The notes beneath the pieces are model-generated. The model was not told the origin of the DNA. It was given only the letters and a program-made list of their open reading frames with translations, and searched no databases. A program made the translations under genes and the position numbers. Shown here piece by piece: positions 44,827 through 54,316 of a DNA stretch of 64,000 bases. Numbering within the stretch: the first letter of the stretch is position 1; the number at the start of each line of letters is the position of its first letter. This stretch comes from Salinisphaera dokdonensis (GTDB lineage: Bacteria; Pseudomonadota; Gammaproteobacteria; Nevskiales; Salinisphaeraceae): assembly GCF_040361215.1 (NCBI RefSeq), contig NZ_APND01000003.1, positions 186,001-250,000 of the forward strand. Reading direction: 5' to 3'.

Positions 44827-46023
44827 CTACCGGCGATTGAGCAGCCGCTCGTTATCCGCGCCCAGGGCGGGGCTTGGCGCCAGTGCGTCGCGCGCGCTGC
44901 CGTCGAACTGCAGCGGGCAGCCAAGCGCGTCGCCCTGCTGCATGCCGCGCGCCCGGGTCTGCTCATGCGCGAGTGCTTCTTCGAGCGTGAGCACGGGCGT
45001 GGTGCAGGCGTCGGCGCCGTCCAGCAGCGCCACCCAGGCATCACGAGGCCGGCTACGAAACAGCGCCGCCAAACCCCAGTGCACGGGCTTGGTGAGTACG
45101 CGCGCTCGACGCGGATCGGAAAGCGCGTCGCTGACTTTGTCCGCCCAGCCTGATGTTTTTCTAGCGGACGACGAGGGTCGCTTTTCGGCCGATTTTGGTT
45201 TTGGTGTTTGGCTCGACCCGCGCGCTTTATTCGGAGGCAACGGATTCAGTTTTGCGAGCAAACGCGCAAAGAATTTCGGCTCGAGCGCGCCGACCGCCAG
45301 ATAGCGCCCGTCGCGACATTTATAGACACGGTAGTTGGGCAGCGCGCCGGTCAGGATGTCGGCCCCTCGCGGCTGGGTCTGTCCTAGATCGGCCCGCGTC
45401 GCCATGGCCACCGATTGCAGCGCCAGCGAACCATCGAGCATGGCCGAATCCACGAAACTGCCCTGCCCGCTCGCCCGTGCACCGATCACAGCCGACAGCA
45501 CGCCCACGGCACAGGTCAGCGCGCCACCGGCCAGATCGGCGATCTGCACGTTCGATATACCCGGCGGCCCTCCGGCTGTGCCGTTCTGGTCGAGCACGCC
45601 GGACAACGACAGATAGTTCAGGTCATGCCCGGCCGCATCGCGCAGCGGCCCGGTCTGGCCATACCCGGTCAATGCCGTGTAAACCAGCTTCGGGTTGATC
45701 GCAGCCAGCGTGTCGTAACCGCAGCCCAAGCGTTCCATCACGCCCGGGCGGAACGATTCGATCACCACGTCGGCATCGGCAACGAGGCCCTTGAAGGCCT
45801 CGACGTCTGCCGCGTCGCGCAGATCCAGCGTGATCGAGGCCTTGCCGCGATTGACCTGCTCGAACAACGCCGGCGACAGGCTACGCGCGTAGTCGCCGCC
45901 GTCCGGGTCCTCGATCTTGATCACTTCGGCGCCCAGCTGGGCGAGCAGCTGCGTCGCATGCGGGCCCGGCAGCAGCCGGGTCAGATCCAGCACGCGCACG
46001 CCCTGCAGCAACGAATTGCTCAT
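44827..46023 (-). CDS. CaiB/BaiF CoA-transferase family protein, alpha-methylacyl-CoA racemase-like
   Basis: The 398-residue protein starts with the family sequence LQGVRVLDLTRLLPGPHATQ. It carries the racemase pair H133 (AGHDLNY) and D163 (VQIADLAGG), as in AMACR enzymes that invert 2-methyl branched acyl-CoAs. Its place among beta-oxidation genes fits breakdown of branched or isoprenoid lipids. An unusual Pro/Lys/Ser-rich insertion (about residues 261-303) splits the fold after FFARLLAKLN; family members generally lack it. An AAGGG site precedes the ATG. Confidence 0.88.
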   Translation of the reverse strand: MSNSLLQGVRVLDLTRLLPGPHATQLLAQLGAEVIKIEDPDGGDYARSLSPALFEQVNRGKASITLDLRDAADVEAFKGLVADADVVIESFRPGVMERLGCGYDTLAAINPKLVYTALTGYGQTGPLRDAAGHDLNYLSLSGVLDQNGTAGGPPGISNVQIADLAGGALTCAVGVLSAVIGARASGQGSFVDSAMLDGSLALQSVAMATRADLGQTQPRGADILTGALPNYRVYKCRDGRYLAVGALEPKFFARLLAKLNPLPPNKARGSSQTPKPKSAEKRPSSSARKTSGWADKVSDALSDPRRARVLTKPVHWGLAALFRSRPRDAWVALLDGADACTTPVLTLEEALAHEQTRARGMQQGDALGCPLQFDGSARDALAPSPALGADNERLLNRR

Positions 46024-46072
46024 GCGCGCAGCCCTTCATGGGGATCACGAACGGCAACTCGAAACATAAGAC

Positions 46073-48319
46073 CTACGCGGCCTTGCGGCGCGGGTCGCTC
46101 GGGTTGCTGACTGCACGAGCGAAGAATTCGTCTTCGTCGAACACATCGACTTCGATCGCCGCCAGGCGAGCCGTGCGGGCCGCATCGACACGCGCCGCCT
46201 CGTCCGCATCGAGTACCCCAGCTTCGAGAGCGGCCTTCGCCAGGGCGTCGGCATCGCCAGCCGGCAACCGTCCGTCCTTCTGTGCGGTCTTGACGCGTTC
46301 CAGCAGCGGCGCGACTTCATGCACCCGCGTAAAGGCATCGAACAGCCTGCCCACACCGGAATCCGGGTTTTCGGGCATGAAGATATCGGCGTTCAGTCGA
46401 CGCGACTGCGCATCGATACGCTGGGACACGCCCGCCGAGGCCACAGCCATATGATCGTCCGGCAGACGGGCCAGACGATTGATCCGCAGCAATGGCAGCG
46501 ACACAGCGCGCAGCACCTTGCCGAGCGGGCCGTCGAAGTTCTCGTAGATACCTTCGAACGCCTCCTGCACCTTGGCGAGACTCAGGCGCAACGAGTAATG
46601 CACCAGTGCCAGATCGGCCGGCTGGCGGCCTTCGGCCTCGAAGCGCCGCAGGGTCGAGAAGCCCAGCAGCATCCAGGCCAGCGCATCGGCATAGCGACCG
46701 GTGAGATTACCGCGCACCTTGAGTTTGCCGCCGACGAAGAAAAGTGCCAGATCGGTAAAGAAGGCAAATCGCGACGCGGCCCAACCAAGCTTCTTGTAGT
46801 AACGCTTGGTGGCCTTGTCGACGTCCGGCACGCGTACGAATGCGCCACGGGTGAGGCCATGGCCGAGCGTCCGGCCCATGTTCGCGAAGAAGTGGCCGAT
46901 CCAGCCGCGCATGCCTTTTGAAAACGCCTTGGCGTCGTCGTTTTCGACCGCGTGAACGACATTGAGCGCATGCGGGTGGCACCGGATCGCGCCCTGGCCG
47001 AAGACCATGAGCGTACGCGTCATGATGTTCGCGCCTTCGACGGTGATCGCGACCGGTGCGCTGCAGTAACCGCGCCCGATGATGTTGTTCGGCCCCTGCA
47101 TCACGCCGGCGCCCGAGAACACGTCCATCGCATCCGTGCCGCATTGACGCGCGAGCTCGGTCGTGTAGGCCTTCATCACGCCGGAAACCACCGGCGGGTT
47201 GATGCCGTCATCGACGGCCGTGCAACCGAAAACGCGCGCGCCCTCGGTCATGTAGGCCAGCGCGTTCAGACGGCCGATGGGCGTGGCCACCCCTTCCATG
47301 CGCCCGATCGGCAGGCCGAACTGCTGGCGCACCATGGAATAGGCACCGGTCACAGCGGACACCGTACGGATGCTGCCGATCGCGCTCGCCGGCAGCGACA
47401 CCATGCGCCCGCCGGCGAGACTTTCCATGAGCATGCGCCAGCCGCTGCCGGCCATGTCACGGCCGCCGAGAATATTGTCGGCATTCACAACCACGTTCTC
47501 GCCGACGAGCGGGCCGTTGGGGAAAGCTTCGCCGATCGGCTCGTGCCGATCACCTTGTTTGAGCCCCGGCGTGCCGCCGTGAATGAGCACGACGGTGATG
47601 CCGGGCGCCTCGCCCTTGCCGAGCAGGTTGTCCGGATCACGCAGCACACAGGCCAGCGAGATCAGGTTGGCCACCGGCCCAAGGGTGATATAGCGCTTGC
47701 GGAAATTCAGCCGCAGGGAGACGTCGCCCTTGTCGTCGCGAAAGGCTTCGGCATCAGCTGTGATCGAGGCCGCGTCGGAGCCGGCGGTCGGCTCGGTCAG
47801 GCCGAAGCACGGCAGGTATTCGCCACTGGCCAGCCGCGGCAGGTAATGCTCTTTCTGATCATCCGTACCGTATTCGACCAGCAGCTCGGCCGCGCCCAGC
47901 GTGTTCGGGATTACGACGTAGGTCGAGAGAATGCCCGAATGCGGCGTCACCTTGGCCATGATCGCCGAGCGCGCCAGCGTGGAGAACTGCTTGCCGCCGT
48001 AAGCCTTGGGGATGATCAGGCCGAAGAAGCCCTGTTCGGCCATGTAGTCGACGATGTCCTGCGGCACGCGGCGGCTGAGCGCGATCTCGTTGCAGTCGGC
48101 GCGCGACAGCAATTCGTTGACCGGACCATCCATGAAGGCCTGCTCTTCGGCGCTGAGCCTGCCGTAGCGCGAATCGAGCATGCGGCGGAAATCCGGGTGG
48201 CCGCTGAAGAATTCCCCGTCGATCCACACGTCGCCGGCTTCAAGCGCCTGGCGTTCAGTATCGGAAATCCTGGGCAGGACGTTGTTGGCCTGCATCCAGT
48301 GCATGAGCTTTTCGAACAT
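46073..48319 (-). CDS. FadE-like acyl-CoA dehydrogenase (long form, no N-terminal membrane helices)
   Basis: The 748-residue enzyme shares the FadE layout with the gene at 6284, including ITVEGANIMTRTLMVFGQ followed by GAIRCHP, and a C-terminal helical extension ending in an acidic/basic tail. It lacks the 60-70-residue hydrophobic N-terminus of FadE. A GGAGG site precedes the ATG. It lies between fadJ and the CoA-transferase gene with gaps under 50 bases, so it provides the oxidation step of this beta-oxidation operon. Substrate range is probably different from the first FadE. Confidence 0.92.
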   Translation of the reverse strand: MFEKLMHWMQANNVLPRISDTERQALEAGDVWIDGEFFSGHPDFRRMLDSRYGRLSAEEQAFMDGPVNELLSRADCNEIALSRRVPQDIVDYMAEQGFFGLIIPKAYGGKQFSTLARSAIMAKVTPHSGILSTYVVIPNTLGAAELLVEYGTDDQKEHYLPRLASGEYLPCFGLTEPTAGSDAASITADAEAFRDDKGDVSLRLNFRKRYITLGPVANLISLACVLRDPDNLLGKGEAPGITVVLIHGGTPGLKQGDRHEPIGEAFPNGPLVGENVVVNADNILGGRDMAGSGWRMLMESLAGGRMVSLPASAIGSIRTVSAVTGAYSMVRQQFGLPIGRMEGVATPIGRLNALAYMTEGARVFGCTAVDDGINPPVVSGVMKAYTTELARQCGTDAMDVFSGAGVMQGPNNIIGRGYCSAPVAITVEGANIMTRTLMVFGQGAIRCHPHALNVVHAVENDDAKAFSKGMRGWIGHFFANMGRTLGHGLTRGAFVRVPDVDKATKRYYKKLGWAASRFAFFTDLALFFVGGKLKVRGNLTGRYADALAWMLLGFSTLRRFEAEGRQPADLALVHYSLRLSLAKVQEAFEGIYENFDGPLGKVLRAVSLPLLRINRLARLPDDHMAVASAGVSQRIDAQSRRLNADIFMPENPDSGVGRLFDAFTRVHEVAPLLERVKTAQKDGRLPAGDADALAKAALEAGVLDADEAARVDAARTARLAAIEVDVFDEDEFFARAVSNPSDPRRKAA

Positions 48320-48367
48320 GGCTAGCCTCCGGGCTATGCGTAACGAGTCGGCGACAGGCGCCGCGAA

Positions 48368-50623
48368 TCAGGAATAGAAGCGGCGATGGGATTCGGACTG
48401 CGCCTTGGCCATCGTCTTGAGAATCGGTGCCGGCTCGAAGCGCGGGCCGTGCTTGTCGGCCAGGGCGTTGAGCCGGTCAACGAACAGCGCCACGCCCATC
48501 GTGTCGATATAGCGAAAAGGCCCGCCGGTGAACGGCAGGAAGCCGAGGCCGAAGATCGCGCCGATATCGCCGTGCATGGGCTCGGTGATGATCTGCTCGG
48601 ACAGGCAATGCGCCGCCTCGTTGGCGAACAGCAACGTACAACGCTCGACGATCTCGGCATCGTCGGGGCGGCGGCCGCCGTCACGCTCTTCCGCGAGCAG
48701 CTTTTCGAGCTCGGCGTTGACCGGCCGCTTCTCGCCTTTCTTCTTCTTCACCGTGTAATCGTAGAAGCCCTTGCCGGATTTACGGCCCAGATGGCCGGCC
48801 TCGATCATCTTCGCCGATGCGTTGGGGGCTGACATGCGCTCGCCGAAGGCGGCCTCGAGGATCGGCCCGACCTTCACGCCCACGTCTACGCCAACCTCGT
48901 CGAGCAGCGTCATCGGGCCGACCGGGAAGCCGTGATTGACCAGCGCCTCGTCGATCTGACGCACGCCCGCGCCTTCCGCGAGCAGCCGTGACGCCTCGTT
49001 CAGATAGGGAGACAGGGCCCGGGTGGTATAGAACCCCGGCCCGTCGCCCACCACGATCACGGTCTTGCCCTGGGCCTTGCCGAACGCGACCGCGGTGGCG
49101 ATCGTCTTCTTGGATGTCTTCTCGGTGGCGATGATTTCGAGCAGCGGCATTTTCTCGACCGGCGAGAAGTAATGCAGGCCGATGACGTTTTCCGGCCGCT
49201 TGGCCTTCGCCGCGATCTCCGAGATCGGCAACGACGAAGTATTGGTGGCAAAAATGCAGTCACTGTTGCCACGCGCATCGGCCGCGGCTTCCACATCGGC
49301 GAGCATCGCCTGCTTGAGTTCCAGATCCTCGAACACGGCTTCGATCACCATGTCGCACGCACCGATACCGCTGTAGTCGGTGGTGCCGGTGACCTGGTAG
49401 CGACAGCGATCCGCCTGCGCCCGGGTCATCGCCTTCTTCGCGACCCGCTTGGCATAGAACGCGTTGATCTGCTGCATGCCACGGGCAAGGCCTTCATCGC
49501 TGACGTCCTTTAGACGGACCGGCAGACCGGCCTTGTCGATCGTGACCGCGGCGATGCCCGCGCCCATCAAACCGGCGCCGAGCACGCCGACCTGGCGCAC
49601 TTCTCTGGGCTTCACATTCTTCGCGACAAAAGTCGCTTTCTTGAGCGCTTCCGTGGCGTGATAGACGTGACGCAGCGACTTGGACACTTCGGTCATCGCC
49701 AGCTCGCCGAACGCCCTGGCCTCGGCGGCATAGCCGGCCTTGACGCCCTTGGCATAGCCGGTCGCGACCACATCGATGATGCGTTCCGGCGCCGGGTAAT
49801 GGCCGTGCGTCTTGGCGCGCAGCTGCTTGCGCGCCTGATCGAACAGCACGCGTCGCCCGGCGAAGTTATCTTCTAGCGCGGCAGCCGTGAGCCCCGCAAC
49901 GCCCCCGCCGACACGCTCGCGCGCCCGACCGATCACCGAGGGCGAACTCGTCAGCGAGCGCTTGCCTGCAGAACGGGCCCGGCGAATGGCCTCGTCGAGC
50001 AAGGATTCCGGCGGGACGACGCCATCGACAAGTCCCAGTTTCTTCGCCTGGGCCGGGCGCAGCTTGCGGCCGGTAAGCATGAGATCGAGCGCGGCCGGGA
50101 TACCCACCAGCCGCGGCAGGCGCTGCGTGCCGCCGGCCGCCGGCAACAGGCCGAGCATGACTTCCGGGACGCCGAGCGCGGTCGCCGGCGTATCCGCGGC
50201 AATGCGCACATCGCAGGCCAGCGCCATTTCGAGCCCGCCGCCGAGACAGCTGCCGTCGATCGCGGCGACGACCGGCACATGCAGTTTCGACAGCCGCTTG
50301 AAGCCGGCTTGACCTGCCAACGACAAGGCTTCGACCTCGGCGGCCGACTTCACCTGGCTGAACAGGCCGATATCGGCCCCGGCCATGAACGAACCGGGCT
50401 TGTCGGAGATCAGCACCAGGCCGATGATCTCGGTGTCGCGCTCGATCGCTTCGAGTACGCGGTCGAACGCGTCCGCGAATTCCGCCTTGATCGTGTTCTG
50501 GCTCGCGCCCGGTACGGCAAAACGCAGGACGGCGATACCGTCGTCGCGTTTTTCGAGTTTGAAGATGTCGTCGCCGGCCGGCGCGGAGGCCGCGGCCTGC
50601 TTCGTTGCTGTCGCTGTACTCAT
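48368..50623 (-). CDS. fadJ: FadB/FadJ-type fatty oxidation complex alpha subunit
   Basis: The 751-residue multifunctional enzyme has an N-terminal enoyl-CoA hydratase domain (GSCLGGGLEMALACD and GVPEVMLGLLPAAGGTQRLP with its catalytic Glu). A 3-hydroxyacyl-CoA dehydrogenase domain follows (Rossmann GVLGAGLMGAGIA, catalytic His in GLHYFSPVEKMPLLEI). The ATG at 50623 (MSTATAT) gives the best N-terminus. Its partner thiolase lies 58 bases upstream, so the pair resembles fadI-fadJ. Confidence 0.92.
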   Translation of the reverse strand: MSTATATKQAAASAPAGDDIFKLEKRDDGIAVLRFAVPGASQNTIKAEFADAFDRVLEAIERDTEIIGLVLISDKPGSFMAGADIGLFSQVKSAAEVEALSLAGQAGFKRLSKLHVPVVAAIDGSCLGGGLEMALACDVRIAADTPATALGVPEVMLGLLPAAGGTQRLPRLVGIPAALDLMLTGRKLRPAQAKKLGLVDGVVPPESLLDEAIRRARSAGKRSLTSSPSVIGRARERVGGGVAGLTAAALEDNFAGRRVLFDQARKQLRAKTHGHYPAPERIIDVVATGYAKGVKAGYAAEARAFGELAMTEVSKSLRHVYHATEALKKATFVAKNVKPREVRQVGVLGAGLMGAGIAAVTIDKAGLPVRLKDVSDEGLARGMQQINAFYAKRVAKKAMTRAQADRCRYQVTGTTDYSGIGACDMVIEAVFEDLELKQAMLADVEAAADARGNSDCIFATNTSSLPISEIAAKAKRPENVIGLHYFSPVEKMPLLEIIATEKTSKKTIATAVAFGKAQGKTVIVVGDGPGFYTTRALSPYLNEASRLLAEGAGVRQIDEALVNHGFPVGPMTLLDEVGVDVGVKVGPILEAAFGERMSAPNASAKMIEAGHLGRKSGKGFYDYTVKKKKGEKRPVNAELEKLLAEERDGGRRPDDAEIVERCTLLFANEAAHCLSEQIITEPMHGDIGAIFGLGFLPFTGGPFRYIDTMGVALFVDRLNALADKHGPRFEPAPILKTMAKAQSESHRRFYS

Positions 50624-50681
50624 GTTCTGGTCGCTCTCGATTCTCAAAGGGGGCGTGAAGCCAAGGCGTCCGGGGCCTGCG

Positions 50682-52028
50682 CTAGTCTCGCTCGAGGATC
50701 ATGGCGGCGCCGATACCGCCGGCAGCACAGGCGGTGGTCATCGCGAGTCCACCACCCCGGCGCTTGAGCTCATGCGCGGTCTGAATGAGGATGCGCGCGC
50801 CGGTGGCGCCGAACGGGTGGCCGAAGGCGATCGAACCGCCGTTGACGTTGAGAATGTCGCGATCGATCGTGCCGAGCGGGCCGCGGCCGGACATCTCCTT
50901 GAGATAGGTCTTGGATTCCATGCCGCGGATATTGGCCTCGACCTGGGCGGCGAAAGCCTCGTGCATGTCGATGAGCGTGAGATCGGATAGCGACAGGCCA
51001 GCGCGCTCCAGAGCCACCGGCGCGGCCAGCACCGGCCCCATGAGCAGATCGCGTTCCGGCGTCTTGGCCGCAAACGCATAGCTGCGGATATAGGCAAGCG
51101 GCTCGTAGCCCAGCGCTTTCGCGCGCTCTTCGCTCATCAGGATCATTGCCGCCGCGCCGTCCGTCAGCGGGCTGGCATTGGCGGCAGTCACGCTGCCCAG
51201 CTTCTTGTCGAATACCGGCTTGAGCTTGTCGTAGCCCTCGCGCTGGCTGTTCTTGCGCACCAGGTTGTCGTCGGACACCGGCACGGTCTTGCCGCCGGCG
51301 TTCACGAAGGCCGTCATGCGTTGTTCATCCAGCCGCCCGTCAGCCAATGCGGCTGCTGCGTTGCTATGCGACGCATGGGCCAGATCGTCTTGCTCGGCGC
51401 GGGTCACGCCCCAGGTCTTGGCCATCTGCTCGGCCGATTCGCCCATGGTCTTGCCGGTGGAGTATTCCGTGATCGACGGCTTGCGCGGAATCAGGTCCTT
51501 CGGACGCAGCCGCGACAACACCTTGAGCCGGTCGCCGTTGGTGCGTGCCTGGGAAGCGTCGCGTAGCGCATCCGACAGGCGTTTGGACAGCGGTACCGAG
51601 ATATCGGAGGTCGAATCCGTTCCACCGGTCATCACGATATCGGCATGACCGAGCGCGATCGCGTCAGCACCGCTAGCAGCGGTCTGAAAACTGGTCGCAC
51701 AGGCCCGGGTGATGGACCAGGCGTCGGTACGCGGGTCCATGCCGGAAGCCAGCACGATCTCCCGGGCGATGAACGGCGCCTCCGGCTTCATTACCGTCAT
51801 GCCGAAAATGGCCTGCTCGATCTCGCTCGCGGCCAGGCCGGTACGCGCCAGCACTTCGGCTGCCGCCATCGCGCCCAGATCGACGGCGTCAGCGTCCCGG
51901 AAGGCGGTTGCGATACGGGCGAACGGGGTTCGCACGCCGGCCACGATAGCGATACGACCGCCCGGCCCTTTCATCGCCCAGGAATCCGATCGCCCCGTGC
52001 TTTGGGTGTTCGCGCTCTCTGCCGCCAT
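50682..52028 (-). CDS. fadI: acetyl-CoA C-acyltransferase (FadI-type thiolase)
   Basis: The 448-residue thiolase is close to the length of FadI (436) rather than FadA (387). Nucleophilic Cys is in ITRACATSFQTA, the His in GGSIAFGHPFGATGAR, and the second Cys in TACAAGGIGAAMILE. It releases acetyl-CoA from 3-ketoacyl-CoA made by FadJ. AGGACAG precedes the ATG. It is the first gene of the minus-strand beta-oxidation run and is divergent from a TetR gene, with a TGTCA-type palindrome between them. Confidence 0.93.
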   Translation of the reverse strand: MAAESANTQSTGRSDSWAMKGPGGRIAIVAGVRTPFARIATAFRDADAVDLGAMAAAEVLARTGLAASEIEQAIFGMTVMKPEAPFIAREIVLASGMDPRTDAWSITRACATSFQTAASGADAIALGHADIVMTGGTDSTSDISVPLSKRLSDALRDASQARTNGDRLKVLSRLRPKDLIPRKPSITEYSTGKTMGESAEQMAKTWGVTRAEQDDLAHASHSNAAAALADGRLDEQRMTAFVNAGGKTVPVSDDNLVRKNSQREGYDKLKPVFDKKLGSVTAANASPLTDGAAAMILMSEERAKALGYEPLAYIRSYAFAAKTPERDLLMGPVLAAPVALERAGLSLSDLTLIDMHEAFAAQVEANIRGMESKTYLKEMSGRGPLGTIDRDILNVNGGSIAFGHPFGATGARILIQTAHELKRRGGGLAMTTACAAGGIGAAMILERD

Positions 52029-52124
52029 GAGACTGTCCTGTTCGATTATTCAAAGACGTGTCGTAACACTGGTTACACTTGCTGCGCCGCACTAAAGCGA
52101 CGTGGTTTCGCGTATTGATAGTCT

Positions 52125-52144
52125 TTGTCATCACTTGATGTCAA
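52125..52144. promoter_or_regulatory. TetR-type operator between fadI and TetR gene
   Basis: TTGTCATCACTTGATGTCAA has near-inverted ends (TTGTCATCA and TGATGTCAA) and resembles the sites at 41455, 41482 and 57738. It lies about 96 bases before the thiolase start and 70 before the TetR start, well placed to control both. Confidence 0.65.
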
Positions 52145-52178
52145 CAATAACGGAAAACTAAATTTTCTTTTTGTTGTA

Positions 52179-52196
52179 GTGTAACCATATGTACAC
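52179..52196. promoter_or_regulatory. second dyad before TetR gene
   Basis: GTGTA and TACAC flank a CATATG-like centre just before the TetR start. The sequence AGTGTAACCA at 52178-52187 recurs inverted (TGGTTACACT) at 52070-52079 close to the thiolase start. The pair may bind a second regulator or allow looping. Confidence 0.4.
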
Positions 52197-52214
52197 CCGC
52201 CGAATGCCCGCACG

Positions 52215-52829
52215 ATGAGCGATCCAACAAAGACCTACCGGCCAGCAACCACGGCCGCCACCGCGGCTGCGCGCGAACGAATCGAGTCCGCTGCGCTCGA
52301 TCTGTTTGCCGAACGCCCTTTTCACGAAGTCCGTCTGGACGAGATCGCGCGCGCCGCCCGCGCGTCGCTGCAGACCATTTATCGTCATTACGGGGACAAG
52401 CAGGCCCTGCTCGATGCTTGCGTGCTCAACTGGGCGAACGCGCTCGCCGCGCGCATGACCGACCATCTGGTGGGTATCGAGACGTACAAGGACCGGCTCA
52501 GGAAAGTGTTCTGGGTGGTGCTCGACTTCTTCGAGCAGCATCCAAAGGTCGCGCGCATGATCCTGGGCTCGGTCTACCCGGGCGCGATGCGCTACGACGT
52601 CACCGACGAACAGCGCCGGCTGACCAACCTGTTCATGGAAGTGCTGGCGGAGGGCCGCGAACGCGGCATTCTCAACGACCAGGTCAGCGAGGCAATCCTG
52701 CTCGACTATTTCTATGGCGTGCTCGCACGCCTGATCCAGATGCAGAACCTGCGCCAGCAGGAGCCGTCGCTGACCGACCAGGTCAACGTGCTGTTCGAGA
52801 TGCTCTGGCGGGCGATTGCCAAACCGTAG
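52215..52829 (+). CDS. TetR-family transcriptional regulator of the beta-oxidation run
   Basis: The 204-residue protein has a TetR helix-turn-helix at about residues 36-60 (FHEVRLDEIARAARASLQTIYRHYG). The remainder is a helical effector domain with two or three acidic loops. It is divergent from fadI across the TTGTCATCA palindrome. A fatty acyl-CoA or related effector is likely, by analogy with other TetR regulators next to fad genes. The start has no strong Shine-Dalgarno. Confidence 0.86.
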   Translation: MSDPTKTYRPATTAATAAARERIESAALDLFAERPFHEVRLDEIARAARASLQTIYRHYGDKQALLDACVLNWANALAARMTDHLVGIETYKDRLRKVFWVVLDFFEQHPKVARMILGSVYPGAMRYDVTDEQRRLTNLFMEVLAEGRERGILNDQVSEAILLDYFYGVLARLIQMQNLRQQEPSLTDQVNVLFEMLWRAIAKP

Positions 52830-53434
52830 ACAACGCACCGAAACAGCCACCGATGGTTCAGGCAGTCGTTTGCGCATGCCGCGAGCGACTGCCCATGGGT
52901 CGGGCGACCACAGGCGCTCGAAGCGAAGTGTTGTCGGCCGTTCTTACAACACGCTCGTCGCGATGCGCGCAGGACACATACCAAGCATCCACTTTTACGT
53001 CGCTCGGCACATCCAGCCGCCGCGCGGACGGCGCCGATCAAGTATTGCCGAGAAAAATGCGCCTTCGTATGCCGATACGCCGGCGCACAAGAATGTTGAG
53101 AAAAAGACTTTCTCGACCCGCGAATCCGTCGATGCGCTGGCTCGACTATCGACCAAGGGCCTAATTCGCGCGATCTGCAGCACAGTTTGTGTCTGGAATT
53201 CTTTACAAAACCAGACTCGCCAGTCGGAAAGGATGACAGCGCATGTCACATAGGCAGTGGATATGCATGTGGCGTGACTGCTCCGATAGCAGGGCCTGTC
53301 CGAGCCTTCCTGTCAGCCACGGCGGCACTCGACTGTCGAAACCGACGACATCGCCTGTCGACAAATGTTACGCAATCGGGCTCGCGCTGCCTCAATCGCA
53401 TTGCAAGTGATTGAGCTGCCTGCGATTCACCGCA
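52830..53434. other. 605-base non-coding region upstream of the PEP-CTERM gene
   Basis: I find no convincing gene: the open frames here are Arg/Ser-rich and lack ribosome binding sites. The right half contains four TGTC-centred elements at 53297, 53311, 53334 and 53356 (the last inside the palindrome TGTCGACA). In a sigma-54 system these could be enhancer sites for an activator of the promoter at 53435. Confidence 0.4.
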
Positions 53435-53450
53435 TGGCAAGACAATTGCT
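53435..53450 (+). promoter_or_regulatory. sigma-54 (RpoN) promoter -24/-12
   Basis: TGGCAAG-ACAA-TTGCT matches the consensus TGGCACG-N4-TTGCW at all but one position and has the exact GG-N10-GC spacing. Transcription would start about 12 bases later, leaving a leader of roughly 40 bases before the ATG at 53504. RpoN control of PEP-CTERM genes has been described in other Proteobacteria. Confidence 0.75.
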
Positions 53451-53503
53451 AACAGGGATCAGCCGCGCTCGTCGGCTCTTGCTCTAAACATTTGAGGATC
53501 TCC

Positions 53504-54187
53504 ATGCTGAAATCATTCGCCACCGCGGCAGCGCTGCTCGCCGGCCTCGCCTTTACCGGCATCGCCTCCGCCACGCAGATCGACTTCTTCAATGCCGCGG
53601 GCGCTGACGTAAACTTCGGCCATCAGTCCACGTTCGATGATTTGCGCGTGCGGGCATTTCGCTACCGCGCGCCGTTCGCCCAGACCGATAACTACCGTGA
53701 ACGGGATCTGTTCCAGTACAACGGCGATGGCCGATTTGCCGGCAGGCCGGACCGATACGGCGTGGGCGTGTCAGTCGATGCGAATCAGCGCAACGTGCTG
53801 GGCGTCAATGAATTTCTGGCCATAGATTTCGCTCGCTACGCGCGGAACAACGCCGGCTTCTTCGAGAACAATCTGCTGTTCACGATTGGCTCGCTCGACA
53901 CCAACGATGTGGTCGATTTCTTTATCGGGCAGCCGAACCACGAAAGCTCGATCCTGTTCGGCTCGCTGAGCGGCGACGCGAACGGCCTCGGTTTTGGAAC
54001 GTTCCAGATCGCCGGGAGCGAGTTCATGCGCCCGAACGGGGGCTTCAGCAACCTCTATCTCGTCGGAAATACCGGCGGCGTGGTGCTGCAGTCGGTCCGG
54101 GACCTGCCGGAACCGAGCCTGCTGGCCATGTTCGCTTTCGGCCTCCTCGGCCTCGGCTACGTGGCACGCAAGCGCAGGAACGTCTAA
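53504..54187 (+). CDS. PEP-CTERM sorting domain protein
   Basis: The 227-residue exported protein has a Sec signal (MLKSFATAAALLAGLAFTGIASA) and a mature beta-rich domain. It ends with a PEP-CTERM tail: LPEP, a hydrophobic helix (SLLAMFAFGLLGLGYVA) and basic RKRRNV. Such proteins are processed by exosortase EpsH/XrtA in organisms making exopolysaccharide. No exosortase gene is in this window. GAGGA precedes the ATG at 53504. The mature region is not a family I recognise. It is a single-gene unit with its own RpoN promoter and terminator. Confidence 0.85.
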   Translation: MLKSFATAAALLAGLAFTGIASATQIDFFNAAGADVNFGHQSTFDDLRVRAFRYRAPFAQTDNYRERDLFQYNGDGRFAGRPDRYGVGVSVDANQRNVLGVNEFLAIDFARYARNNAGFFENNLLFTIGSLDTNDVVDFFIGQPNHESSILFGSLSGDANGLGFGTFQIAGSEFMRPNGGFSNLYLVGNTGGVVLQSVRDLPEPSLLAMFAFGLLGLGYVARKRRNV

Positions 54188-54220
54188 CCGAAACCAACCG
54201 GACCAGCCTTGAATCCGGCG

Positions 54221-54249
54221 AAGCCGGGTCGCTCGCGACCCGGCTTTTC
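54221..54249 (+). terminator. rho-independent terminator after the PEP-CTERM gene
   Basis: AAGCCGGGTCGC and GCGACCCGGCTT form a 12-base stem with a tiny loop, followed by a short T run. Confidence 0.85.
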
Positions 54250-54316
54250 GTGACCCCATGCAACTCGCCCGGCACACCATAAGCGGCGCGCTGATCCCGA
54301 CCGAGGGTGATGAGCG

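Noticed and set aside
52816..53253. Possible small genes in the region after the second TetR gene
   Set aside because: Frames are Arg/Ser-rich, overlap each other on both strands and lack a Shine-Dalgarno; I see no family resemblance.
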